Below, piece after piece: positions 23,580-34,655 of a DNA stretch of 64,000 nucleotides. How positions within the stretch are numbered: position 1 is the first letter of the stretch; each line of letters opens with the position of its first letter. The position numbers and the translations under genes are program-made. The DNA comes from Lonicera japonica. Its lineage: Eukaryota; Streptophyta; Magnoliopsida; Dipsacales; Caprifoliaceae. The notes under the pieces are model-generated. The model saw only the letters and a program-made list of their open reading frames with translations. It searched no databases and was not told where the DNA came from. The stretch is from contig CM038467.1 in NCBI GenBank assembly GCA_021464415.1, positions 29,009,248-29,073,247 of the forward strand, read 5' to 3'.

Positions 23580-25915
23580 AGTTGATGGATGGAAAGATCT
23601 ACATAGGTTTGAGGCCCTACATTCAAGATGTGTGTAATATGATTTTTTTTTTTTTCATTTAGGTGTTTAATTTTAAAGATGCGAAAATGATATCTCCAAA
23701 AATATGACAGGGTGGCCCTCTAGCGGTGGGTTTGGAGGTTTCCGTATTCTAAATTTAATTCTTTTCTTCAATATATTTTTGGAGTAATTCCTATTTGGAT
23801 CTATTTTACCTTACCAAATCCCTATATGAACTTTTTTTATAGACCAGAAAAAAACTTTTTATTTTTTAAAAATGTGGCTGGGGTATTAATTAAAAGGTAT
23901 GGCATTGCACTATAGAAAGGTGCTAAAGGATAGGTAAGCATGAGTGTTTTCAATTCATTCCATTGTATTTAGATTTTTTTTTTTCATTTTTGCCTAGACA
24001 ATTGATTTAAGTTGGTAATAATGTTTTTTCAATTGGTTATATAATATTTGTTAGTATACTACATCAGATTAATTTATTCAAAAGCATTTTAATTGATTAT
24101 TTTATGAATTGATCCGTAAAAGCATTCAAACTGCAGTGAAATTTTCATACTGGTTTGGTAAAAATTAATTGGAAGAAACATTAGGACTATATATCAACCA
24201 GAGTAAAACTCAGTGGATTAAATACTAGGACTATATGAAACTTCAATAGATTTTCAATAGAACTTTTACTACATGAATTTTAATTTGAAAATGCGTATGC
24301 CCAAACAATCCATTTTCTTTTCTATTTTTACTAATATACTTAAGTATACTCTACTTCTATTCTCTCTATTTTTAGATTTTAACTGATATTGAGTTGTGTT
24401 TGGTCAAAAATCAAATTATTTTACAAGTTTTTAAAGCTAAATACATTACAAATTTAACTGCAATTATGCAGTGAATGTTGCTGTAAAGTTTTTGATTTTG
24501 TAGATGTTGATAAAAATTTTTTAGATATAAATTTCTCCGCAAAATTGTAGTGTTGTAAATTTTAATTTCTAATTTTCACTAAAAGTTGAAGACTTTTGTA
24601 GTAAGAAACTACAAAGTTATCTGCAAATTTATAGTATAGTTCTAAATTTTATAGATGTTGATAAACTTTTTTTTACATAAATTTCTCTGCAAAATTATAG
24701 TAAAATTTTTACTGATTTTCGCTACAAATATTAGAAGACTTTTGTAGTTCTCATTGCAAATAAGTGGCATGAAATTTTCAAATCTAGAAATTTCTTAACC
24801 AAGTTTCAAAAGATAACTTAATTACCATTCTTTTATAAATCTCATAAAATCCAAAACAAATAATTATATATTAAATTTGGAAGTAATCAAAGGATATTTA
24901 TTTTAAGTTTGAAAAAAGAATATAGTAAGTATAGATAAAATGATGCACAGTGATGTAGTCTAATATAAAATGAGTATTTATGTAAGAAAATATATTGAGT
25001 TGGCAAAAAAAGATCTCCCATGAAATAATTAAGTTATTGGGATGTCCATACCTCAAAAAATTATATTGTTAAAAGATTTATTGTTAAATGACCCATATTT
25101 AATTGGCTTCAAAAAGTTGCGTTATTTCCCAACTTATATATATATATATATAATTTATTATCTTTACGTTGAATTTTGAGTTTGTTAATATATTAGACCT
25201 GTCAATGGACCATGTTGTTATTACTTCGTACATGTTATCTGTCGCTCTTAACTTGTGTAATAGATCACTCGCATTGTGTATACCTAACCATTGAGAATGG
25301 TCCGTTATGTGTTATATTTTTAGGTTTCTGTTGTATTTTAAGTTATATATATCTGCGGGAGGTAAAAAATAACAAGTATAGTTTGGATAAGATCACGAGT
25401 CATATCTTGGTCGGTCTACAGTTGAAAAGTCTGCCGGAGTAAGTCTCATAATCCCACACTAGTCCAGACCAAAAATGCTTTAATTGGCCGGTCAAATAGG
25501 TCAGTCATGCACCTTATACGACGCTAGCCGAGCGCAAAGAACCCCGATGATTTATTTCATAAAGTTGCCTTGACGAATATTAATTGCATCACCCCATTTC
25601 CATGAGACTAGTAGGGTAGAGTATTCATATCCGACCAAGAAGGTCGGTTAGCAGACATAAGATTGTTGAGTTTGAGGATGACTTACTATGATAATTAATC
25701 ACTTTTGAGTATGTGAACATGATTATTACCCAATAAATAGTATGGATAAACAGCTGTGTTTCTAAAGTAGTACCCAAATTTATCTTTTATAGTAATTTAC
25801 CTTATGTAAAAACCTAATGTAAACCCTATCTTATACGTATAGAACGGAAGGGATAATCCTAGAGGGAAGAATCTCACCTTCTTCTTTCTCCTAGCAGAAA
25901 CTCTGTCTAAATACT
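23580..25915. other. Intergenic, no gene seen
   Basis: Very AT-rich. Between about 24420 and 24780, phrases such as 'attttgtagatgttgataaa' and 'ataaatttctc.gcaaaat' occur twice about 165 bp apart, which suggests an old local duplication. No exon-like structure. Confidence 0.45.
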
Positions 25916-25919
25916 CTTA

Positions 25920-26545
25920 TGGCTCGTTTGGTTCAAGATTTAAACTATTCCAGGAATGCTACATTCCATTCCGAAACAATTCCCGCGTTTGGTTCAAGTT
26001 TTAAGTCCGGAATAAATGATTCCAGGAACAAACCTTTCCCCCAAAGTTCTCCCATTTAAATTATAAGGAATAAACCATTACCAATGAGCATCTTTTTTAA
26101 TTTTTTCATGTTAGGACTAAAATAACACTCTTCCTTATTAATAAATAATTCTTTTTCCATCAGTGTATGAAAATATTGTTTGGAACTTTTTTTTTAATTA
26201 CGCTGCTACACAAAAATGAAAAAAAAAATTATTTGAAACTTTTTTCTTTTCTTTTTTCCTGTTGTAATTTTTTTTAATTAAAAATAATTGTAATTTTTGT
26301 AGGATAGTTATTAGCTAGGCATGTGTAATTTTTGTAATTTATTATAGTAATTATCTCTTTTGAAAAATTAGTAGGTGATGTTTTTTCATCTTTTAAAAAG
26401 AAGGGTATTTTTGTAATTGATACTTTATTCCACTCCTATTCCCGGTTGAACCAAACATCGGCATGGCATCCTTAATGCTAGGAAAATAACTTTTCAGGAA
26501 TCAAGTATTCCCATTCCATTCCCAAAACTCGAACCAAACGAGCCC
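25920..26545. mobile_element. Harbinger-like element with GGCTCGTTTGGTTC ends
   Basis: The left end TGGCTCGTTTGGTTCAA pairs with the right end GAACCAAACGAGCCC, flanked by TTA at 25917-25919 and 26546-26548. The length is 626 bp with no coding frame. The first base pair of the inverted repeat is mismatched. The ends resemble those of the larger element at 56951-57947. Confidence 0.65.
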
Positions 26546-26549
26546 TTAG

Positions 26550-27430
26550 AGGCTAATTCTAGATCTTTGAATCTCCATTGTAACCCTTTCATTAACTCTT
26601 TGAGCTAACATAATATACTCACATATCCAAGGGAGGACGTACTACCGGATTAAGAGTCAAACTAACCGAAGGAACCTTCTTACAAACAAATTATGTATAC
26701 ATGCATGTTTGTGCATGTTTTTTAATGGGTACACAAATCATTTAGTTTTGATTAATGCACTATTGCCACATTAATGTGTGCAACGTTTATGTCTAGCTCT
26801 AGAATTATTGAATTTCATATTAGTTTCACATCATGCACAGCGCTAGCTCATGCACACTCGTAGTACTTGGACGTTCTCAAGCACGAATTTTGGCAGTCCC
26901 GCATTCAGAGACAAGACAAGCTTTGGCCTTTCCATAAATGTTTTAGTGAGGAAATTTGTACGAAATATTAATTTTTTTTATTACAAATCGCCATTAAAAA
27001 TTTATTTTTTACAATGATACTTTCAGCTGCATTGTTTTAGAAAAGATTGTATCCTTTTTAATGTAAGAGCAAAATGTGTATAGCCAAATTCGAACATTTT
27101 GCCATTCAATGTGACTTTTAATAGCGGCGAATATAATTTAGCTCTTAATTTTACCTCACGTGGTAATTAATAAAATTTTACTATTAGATATTTAGCTATG
27201 CAAAAGATAATTTATATTATTAATTAAGTTATAGTTGAGACCTATAGATACTTTCTTTAAAAATTAAGGGGGCAAATCCTCCTTGTTCCCCTCGAATTCA
27301 TTAATTTTCTTGCGCTCACACCCGATGGTTGAACTTTATGATCACTTAAATAATATATATTTAACAATTATGGGCTGGACTTTAGCTAGCCAAATGTTAT
27401 AAAAATAGCTTTATATATATATATATATAA
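26550..27430. other. Intergenic, no gene seen
   Basis: AT-rich, without exon-like structure; a TA microsatellite ends it at about 27413-27429. Weak 'ttacaaatcgccattaaaaa' phrases near 26980 may be remnants of the GCGACG family. Confidence 0.45.
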
Positions 27431-27437
27431 GGTTCGG

Positions 27438-27590
27438 TTTTGGTATGCACTGGTGCGTACGTATATATTGGGATCCTTAATAACAATTTTTTGTTGCTAA
27501 AATATTAGGAAGATGTTTTAGCGACGAAAAATCGTCACTAAATGACCCAGTGCATACGCACCGGTCCGCAAAAAAACTGAGCCGTAAATA
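27438..27590. repeat. Palindromic 'GCGACG'-family copy
   Basis: 'tatgcactggtgcgtac' at the left and 'gtgcatacgcaccggtcc' at the right are inverses. The middle has 'ttagcgacgaaaaatcgtcactaaat'. The TA microsatellite at 27413 lies directly beside it. Confidence 0.6.
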
Positions 27591-28069
27591 TATCAGTGTA
27601 CTGTACTTTTTTGAACCCTTAACTAGTCTTGATCATTTAGAGTAACTAAATAATTTATGGATTGTAGGTGATTGTCCTTGTCGTGTTGTATGTAATTACT
27701 AGATTCATATCAGTAACAATTCTCTCCATATATTCTAGAATTGTATTAGGTTAAGTCTCCCGAAATAGAATTAACTAGCTTTAATTAATTAGGGGTAGTT
27801 TGTTCAAGCAATTATGTCACTAGATATATATACGGCAATTATTAATTTCACGATTTTATTCACATGCACAAAGGAAAAAACGGAAAAAGACCTCAAATAG
27901 GGCGTGCGATGTCTTAATTTTTTATTTTGTACGTTGAATCTTCATTAGTTTTATAATTTTTCCTTTTTGTGGTCCTCGTATTTATTTTTTTAAATTATTA
28001 CTCTACTTCTTTTTTTTTGAATTTCAAAGTCAACATTCTCACTTTGAAAAGAGGCTAATTAACAATATA

Positions 28070-28360
28070 TATATATATACAAATTCTCATTAGAGAGAAT
28101 GGTGCTCTCTTTTTAACAAAGAGAAAAGCATCTAGTCTGAGGGCCGGGGTAAATGAATTAGTTTTTCTTCAAAAATTTAGTAGAATTGATGCTTAATTAT
28201 ATGATAACGTACTAGACTATATTCACAAAATTTCATTAAAAAATTCAATATAAATATCCGCGAGTTCATATATCTATATAAACATTTCTAGTTGAAATTT
28301 TTAATGGTGATCAATCTAACTCACTTTACATGAATGATGAAATTAGATAGAAATTCTATA
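28070..28360. repeat. Possible diverged 'gatgaattt' fold-back copy
   Basis: 'agagagaatggtgctctctttttaac', 'ggggtaaatgaatta' and 'aaaatttcattaaaaaattc' resemble the family described at 1905, but the right arm is poorly preserved. Confidence 0.3.
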
Positions 28361-28449
28361 TAAGGTACTTATAACACCTTGTATATTAACCACTACATAT
28401 ACAAAGATCTATACATTACACATAAAATTTCTCATATTGCTAAAAATAG

Positions 28450-28565
28450 AAATTCGTATAGACCGGATCTTTAGTGACTTTTTTTATTGTTAAAAATATC
28501 TCTCCAATGTTTTAGCGACAAAAAATCGCCGATAAATGTCACGGTCCGTACGGATTAATCCATAT
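28450..28565. repeat. Palindromic 'GCGACG'-family copy
   Basis: 'attcgtatagaccggatctttagtgac' faces 'cggtccgtacggattaatcc', with 'ttttagcgacaaaaaatcgccgataaa' between. A TA run follows at about 28577. Confidence 0.55.
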
Positions 28566-28698
28566 AAAAAATATACTTTATATATATATATTAATATTGC
28601 ATTATTACCAGATTTTAAGGGTGGTGGTGCATGTGTAGAGTGCGTGTGGGGCTTTAGCATGCACAAATTCATTAGTGGCAGATAATGTGTGTACATAC

Positions 28699-28733
<35 letters not shown>

Positions 28734-28737
28734 CAGG

Positions 28738-28870
28738 AGGATCTGGTATGTACCGGTTTATAAATAAATTGGTTTTTAATTAGCGACAAATTTTCATCAC
28801 TAAAAAACATTTCTCTATGTTTTCGGGATTGAAAATTCATCACTAAAGAATTGATCCGTATTAGATCCCC
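28738..28870. repeat. Palindromic 'GCGACG'-family copy beside (TA)n(GA)n
   Basis: 'ggatctggtatgtaccgg' at the left and 'gatccgtattagatccc' at the right flank two 'atcactaaa' motifs. It abuts a compound TA/GA microsatellite at 28698-28732. Confidence 0.5.
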
Positions 28871-29885
28871 GATTGCATATTTATAAATACAAGTATCAAT
28901 ATATGTTTGAGACGCGATACACGCGTGTATATATATATATAGGTTGGGGCGGTGTGGAGTCTACTGTTTCTGTGTGTGTCTTTGTTGGGTGGTGTGGGAC
29001 TGCCATAGTCAAGAGAAGCCCGTGACCACTCTATGATTGAGAACAAACGTACTGTAAAAAGTTTCATTCCCTCACTATATATATATATATTAATTAGAGA
29101 TGATAAAATATAATTTGCGTTAAAAATATTTATACTACACCATATTTTTACCGAACCAATAGAACATTCTAGATGAAAGTTATAATTATCTAGAATTGCG
29201 TATTAATACATGCATGATGCTATTCACAAATATATTTTACTTACGATGTGTTTGATAAAAAAAATTAGAAAATAATAAAAAAATATTATATATTTTTTCG
29301 AGAAATTGAAAAAAGAATCAGTAATTCTTTTCCAAAAATTAATGCATTCAATCATATTCAGTTTTTTTCTATCTAAAATGGATTTATTGTCAAATTACGT
29401 AAATATAGTTTTATTAAAGTAGAATGTAGTTATGAAAAAGTTATATATATACCATAAACTTCATCATTGTCCTTTTTTTCTTTTTTTCCTGTGACAAATA
29501 TTTAAAGCTATATTTTTGCTGTCAATAAAGCAACAAATTAAAATAAATAAAATACGAGAAAAAAAGTGTATTACTCTGTATTTTATTTAACTTAAACGTT
29601 GATTTATGAAATCTTTTGACATCCTAGCTTAGGTCTAAGATATTGAAAGTGTGAATATATATATTTTGAATTTCCAACTTCGAGTGTCATTAAATCTTAT
29701 ATATCTCTGGACATGGCCTTCTCTTGCAAAAAAAAAAATGATGTTTTCTGACAAACTGGTTATAGATTAAATTGATTATGTTGTACGTTAAAGATCTTGT
29801 ACATATTAGGTCACTAAAAACAATAACTCAATCTTATAACTTTTTGCATTTATAAGATTCACCTTTTTAGTAATTTCCTTATATA
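28871..29885. other. Intergenic, no gene seen
   Basis: AT-rich with several TA microsatellites (about 28928, 29078). No exon or bounded element was recognised. Confidence 0.45.
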
Positions 29886-29889
29886 ATAT

Positions 29890-29995
29890 TGTGTGGATCT
29901 AATACGGACTGACCTTTAGTGATTAAATTTTGTTTCTAAAAACATCTCTTTATATTATCGTTAAAAGACTATCAGTCGATACTAGATCCACTATG
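29890..29995. repeat. Diverged 'GCGACG'-family copy
   Basis: 'tggatctaatacggactgacctttagtgat' at the left is mirrored by 'gatactagatccac' at the right. The central GCGACG motifs are decayed. A TA/TG microsatellite follows at about 30001-30027. Confidence 0.5.
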
Positions 29996-30361
29996 ACATT
30001 ATATATATATATGTGTGTGTGTGTGTGAACATTTTTGCTTGGTGACTAAAAAGCAGAAGCGTGTCTCATTAGATGGACATTGACACGAGTCCTTAATTAG
30101 TGATCCTATAAAAAAGTTATGCCCCTCAAAAATAAATAAAACAAATAAATAAAATAAAAGAAAGAAAGAAAGAAATTAAAAAACTTTATGTATTTTCGGT
30201 GTATATATATCCCAACAGAAATTAGAGTAAAATACTTTCTCTATTTTTTGTGTTTTCTTTATGATTAATTATTTCACGTGGGTGGAAATTTAGGACAACC
30301 GATAAATAGATATTTTTTATAAACACAAATAATTTAATTAAAAAAAAATAACAAAAAATAA

Positions 30362-30425
30362 AGTGGTAGCTTGATGGTTAAAATTATTTTATCAACCCAA
30401 AAGTTATGGGTTCAAATTTGATTAT
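30362..30425 (+). mobile_element. tRNA-like SINE head
   Basis: 'gtggtagcttgatggttaaaa' followed about 45 bases later by 'atgggttcaaatttg' has the A-box/B-box order of a tRNA-derived SINE. Its downstream part appears to be split by the hAT element at 30434. No flanking duplication was found. Confidence 0.35.
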
Positions 30426-30433
30426 GTACATAC

Positions 30434-30898
30434 CATGGGCGTAGCTGTGCTTCGGCTACCCCGGGCTGTAGCCCGGGTCTAATTTTTTTTTTTTTTTTAG
30501 TAGTAGACTTAAATTTTATTTATAAATATATGTGTATATAAATGTGTATAGCCCACCTCATTTTTTCTAATATTACTACTCTACACCTATTAAAATTTTA
30601 TCAATGCATTTACCACCTTCATTTTGATTCTGTTAAGGAGCGCAAGGTTCAATTACGATAGGCCATTATGTCTTTTTGTTTGTATTTATGGCGTACATGG
30701 CTAGATATAAGGGGAAATTATTATATTTTTTTGTATATTTTTGAATATTTCATATCTACACTTCCAACGTATATAAAAAGTTGGTATCTTTTGAATGCAT
30801 TTGAATATATTATAGTTGCATTTTGGTTTGTTATATTTTAACGTTGTCATTGTTTAATTCTTAGCCCGGGTCACTTATAATTCCTGGCTACGCCCCTG
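30434..30898. mobile_element. Non-autonomous hAT element, 465 bp, with perfect 8-bp duplication
   Basis: Termini CATGGGCGTAGC and the inverse of CAGGGGCGTAGC, with sub-terminal CCCGGGCT motifs on both sides. The target duplication GTACATAC is perfect (30426-30433, 30899-30906). The terminus resembles the petunia dTph1 type (CAGGGGCGG). No transposase frame. Confidence 0.88.
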
Positions 30899-30906
30899 GT
30901 ACATAC

Positions 30907-32240
30907 GTTGTTTGATTTTTTTTTGTTTTTTGAGAAAAATGATAACAGGGACAAAATAAAAAGTTCAAAATTTGACATTATAATCGCTAATTCCGTCTTG
31001 AACGTAAATATAGTATACAATATATATCAGGTTGCCTCTCGTACAGAATATCCATATTAGTGACAAATTTTGATTGCGAAAAATTGCATTTAGCGATGAA
31101 AATGAGAAAGGGATAAAATAAAATTTGACTTAAACTTGAGAAGAAATAGTGTAATTTACCTGATCAAATTCACTGCCAAATATCCAATTCACATGTGGAC
31201 AGTCGACATGAGAAAGGGATATATGATCTAGAGCAGACTGTCTAAATACGGGACCGCCGCACCTTTAGTAATGAATTTTTATCACTAAAAATATTTTTTA
31301 ATGTTTTAGCAACATATGCATATTATAATGGAGTATTTCATAAGAATTGACAGATACACAGTAAAATAAGTCTTTAGTGAAAGGCTGGAGGACAATGGAT
31401 ATACATGCTCGAATTTTGTCAGGCTTAGTATCAATCTCGTAAGTCAGGGTTATACAGAAACAATATCGGCTCTAGATAGCGGCACAGATACACAGTAATA
31501 TATGCACGTCACGTGTGGGTTCGCTCTAATATCATATGTAACTGCCCAGATCTCATCCAAGATGGCTAACCCAAGTATAAATTTAAAGTTATTACACCTA
31601 CTCACATATATACCAAGGATCTTTTCATTAAATTATTGATATATATATATATATATAAATAAATTGTGATTTCGCTCTAAACTCATTTTTTAAAACCTAC
31701 AGATATCGTTTAATTTTTTTATTTTTTTTGAAAGTGGAGCATATTACATGGAAAAAAAGGGCCAAGGAAAGAGAAATTTCTTTGACGACGCATACCCGTC
31801 TATTCCAAACGCAGCCTTAGACTAGTTTTTTTGTGCAAAAATATTAATATTTTATGAACGTGACATGTCTATATAATTCGAAAGACAAAAGCAAGAAATA
31901 AAATGTAACTCTATATAGTGAGGAATTATTTCACCCTAGCTTATAATTTTTTAGAACAAATAAATCCAATTGATTGAATTAAAATGGAGTACTAAAAATG
32001 TGGCAAACTTCACATATTAAAATGACTTTTGTAAAACAGACATGTAATTTAGTTTAAAGTATGATTGTAACATAGATTTCTAGATGATCTAGAATAATCT
32101 AATTTTTACCGTGCATTTTTTTACCTATAATAATAATAATTTGATCTAACGGTTATATTTAAGAAGTATAATTTTCAAAAAAAGATTTAGCGAGAGTAAA
32201 ATTCTTTTGTTTATACCGGTGTATGTTAAACATGCATGTC
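30907..32240. other. Intergenic, with two decayed 'GCGACG'-family fragments
   Basis: Fragments at about 31045-31100 ('tagtgacaaattttgattgcg') and 31245-31310 ('tttagtaatgaatttttatcactaaaa') look like remnants of the palindromic family. Nothing gene-like was found. Confidence 0.4.
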
Positions 32241-32244
32241 TCGT

Positions 32245-32395
32245 ATGTATATAAGGTCTAGATCTGGTGTGAACGTACTATTTTATGCGGATCACAATTT
32301 TAGCAACGAGTTTCCCACTAAAATATTGAGAGATATTTTTAGCGACGAACAATTGTCATTGTTATTGCGTTTTGTATACGGGTGGTCCACGCAAG
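32245..32395. repeat. Diverged 'GCGACG'-family copy
   Basis: 'ttttagcaacgagtttccca' and 'tttttagcgacgaacaattgtc' mark the two halves; the outer inverted repeats are degraded. A short open frame that crosses it is a by-product. Confidence 0.5.
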
Positions 32396-32399
32396 AAGA

Positions 32400-34520
32400 A
32401 CCTCCACTCCCCATCCCCACGTTAATGCACATATATTTAATGATATTTATAAATTAAATAATTAATGTGTTTGTGTGTTTTGCAACTATACAGGAGAGAT
32501 CGGGATAATACTGGAAGCTTAAACCCTAAAAAGTCAAGGAGTGAGTTTTGTCTCTCCAACTACAAGCTTATATTGGTGATGATTTGGTTTTTCATTTTAA
32601 AATTAGGTATAACACACGTACGTGCTTAATTAATTAATTCAACAACAATTATGGAAAGTTAGGCTCATAATTTTCACCCACTTCCCATTAAACACATCTT
32701 CACAAGCTACTAATTGTTGACTTCTGTTTTGTTTTTACATTCTCATTTTCAGAACAATATCATATTATATTTTAGGATACCAACACGGTAAAAAGTAAAT
32801 AAATTAGTTCTAGATCTAGAATCAATAATATATATATTTTAGGATACAAAAGAGTACTGAAAGACTCACATATTTAATATTATAGACATCACATTTAATA
32901 TTATATTTTAGTTACAGTGTGAAATTCATATTAAATTCATCCTTATCGATTATAACAAAATATATTAATAATTGCCAAATCGTTATGTTAATTTTTTTAT
33001 ATATTTTTGATAAATATATCCATGTGAAAAGATATTAGGTGCTAAACACCAAACTAATTGTCCATATATACACGAGATTTTGTACCAAACAAAAGTTTGG
33101 GGCCTACATTTTGTTACATATATTTGATAAGATTAGTTAGTAATCTATTACTGCATTCTATTTCGAGACATATTATCGTAGTAATCTGAGCGTAGTAAAA
33201 GTATTTTATTTGTTACCATGGATTAATTGATTTTTTATTTTTTTTAACCAAAGCTCTAAATAAGTCTTAGAAGATGGCTTAGAGTGAAATACTATAAAAA
33301 GAGTTATGGGTTTGAAAAGCCTAAACCCAGTGGCTAACAAAATAAGTTAAAGGAAAAGGGAAAAAGAAACAACTTGGAAACTAAACTGGAGAGGCTTAGA
33401 CTAGAAATAAAAAAAATATTCAAGGAAATAAAAGTTAAAGAAAAATTTAATGACACATTCTAGCAAGCCACAAATGATAACCCTTTGCTGGCTCTGGAGC
33501 CGGGTTTAACATATTTGTTATTTTGGTACATTAATATTATGTCCTAAAAAAAAATAAGACTAGTTATTTAATACGGAGAAATTAATTTTTCCTAAATCAA
33601 GTGGACAATGTGCATGGATGGCAATACGATACTTCCATTACTTTCCGTCTTAAATTAATAACTTTATTTACTTTCAAAACGTCTTAAATTGATAGATAAT
33701 ACTTTCTCTTTGAGATATAATGAATGTAGTAAATTTCATAATAAAAGTAAGTTGCATTGTGTTATGTCACTTAATTAAATTAAATCTAATATTAAAAAAA
33801 AATAAAAAATCAAAAGTCATAATATGGTAAATAAAAGTTAAAGAGCATAGTTACAATATAATAGCTAACAAAAAAAAAGGCCGGCCAGAGTAGAAAAATC
33901 TTTTGGCAAAATGGGAATTAACCTAAACATTTTTTTTTAATAAATGTCCTTCACTTAGAACAGGGAATATGAAGAAAAATAAAAATAAATCCCAACAGAA
34001 TTTATGTTGGTATAGTGCATGTGAGTGACCACTGACCTCGTCATCTGCTAAAAATATCCGAAAGTGCAATAAAAAAGAGGAATCTTCTAAAAATAAATAA
34101 TTACGTCCAATTAATAGTTACATTTTCTCACTAAAATGGCTTAAATAAATATTTTGATTTCTTTTGCACATAATCAATTCATTTATTCAATCTCGTCATT
34201 AGAAAATAATTAATCATATTCTTAATTATTAATTAACTACTTAAAATTAATAATTGTTTTTAGAAAAATAAAATAAAAATAAAAATATAAGATAATGGAG
34301 GGGGCCGGGTGGGGTAAATAGTAGGGGTGGCGGGGATTGGGCCATTCTATTCTATGTATAAATAATAAGAGGCCAAATGGTTGGTTGGTTGAGGTGTAGC
34401 AGTCCCCCCACTACAATCCCGTGGCCTCTGCCCTTTTGGCGGTTGTCAACCCTTAATTTTGTATCTATCTATCATATATATATATATATATATACATGTA
34501 TACATATGTATATATAGACA
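32400..34520. other. Intergenic, no gene seen
   Basis: AT-rich; contains short A-rich runs and a TA microsatellite at about 34470-34492. No exon-like or bounded structure was recognised. Confidence 0.5.
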
Positions 34521-34524
34521 TTTT

Positions 34525-34655
34525 TCATACGGACCAATTCGCATAAACTGAAGTCGTTGACAACGGTTTCCTGCAATTAAAATATTGGTGAGATGTTTTT
34601 CGCGACAAAAAATTGTCGATAAAGGATCGGTATAGGTGTGAAACTTTTTGTATGT
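34525..34655. repeat. Palindromic 'GCGACG'-family copy beside (TA)n
   Basis: 'tttttcatacggaccaattc' at the left and 'gatcggtataggtgtgaaac' at the right, with 'attaaaatattggtgagatgttttt' and 'gcgacaaaaaattgtcgata' inside. TA-rich sequence flanks both sides. Confidence 0.55.
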
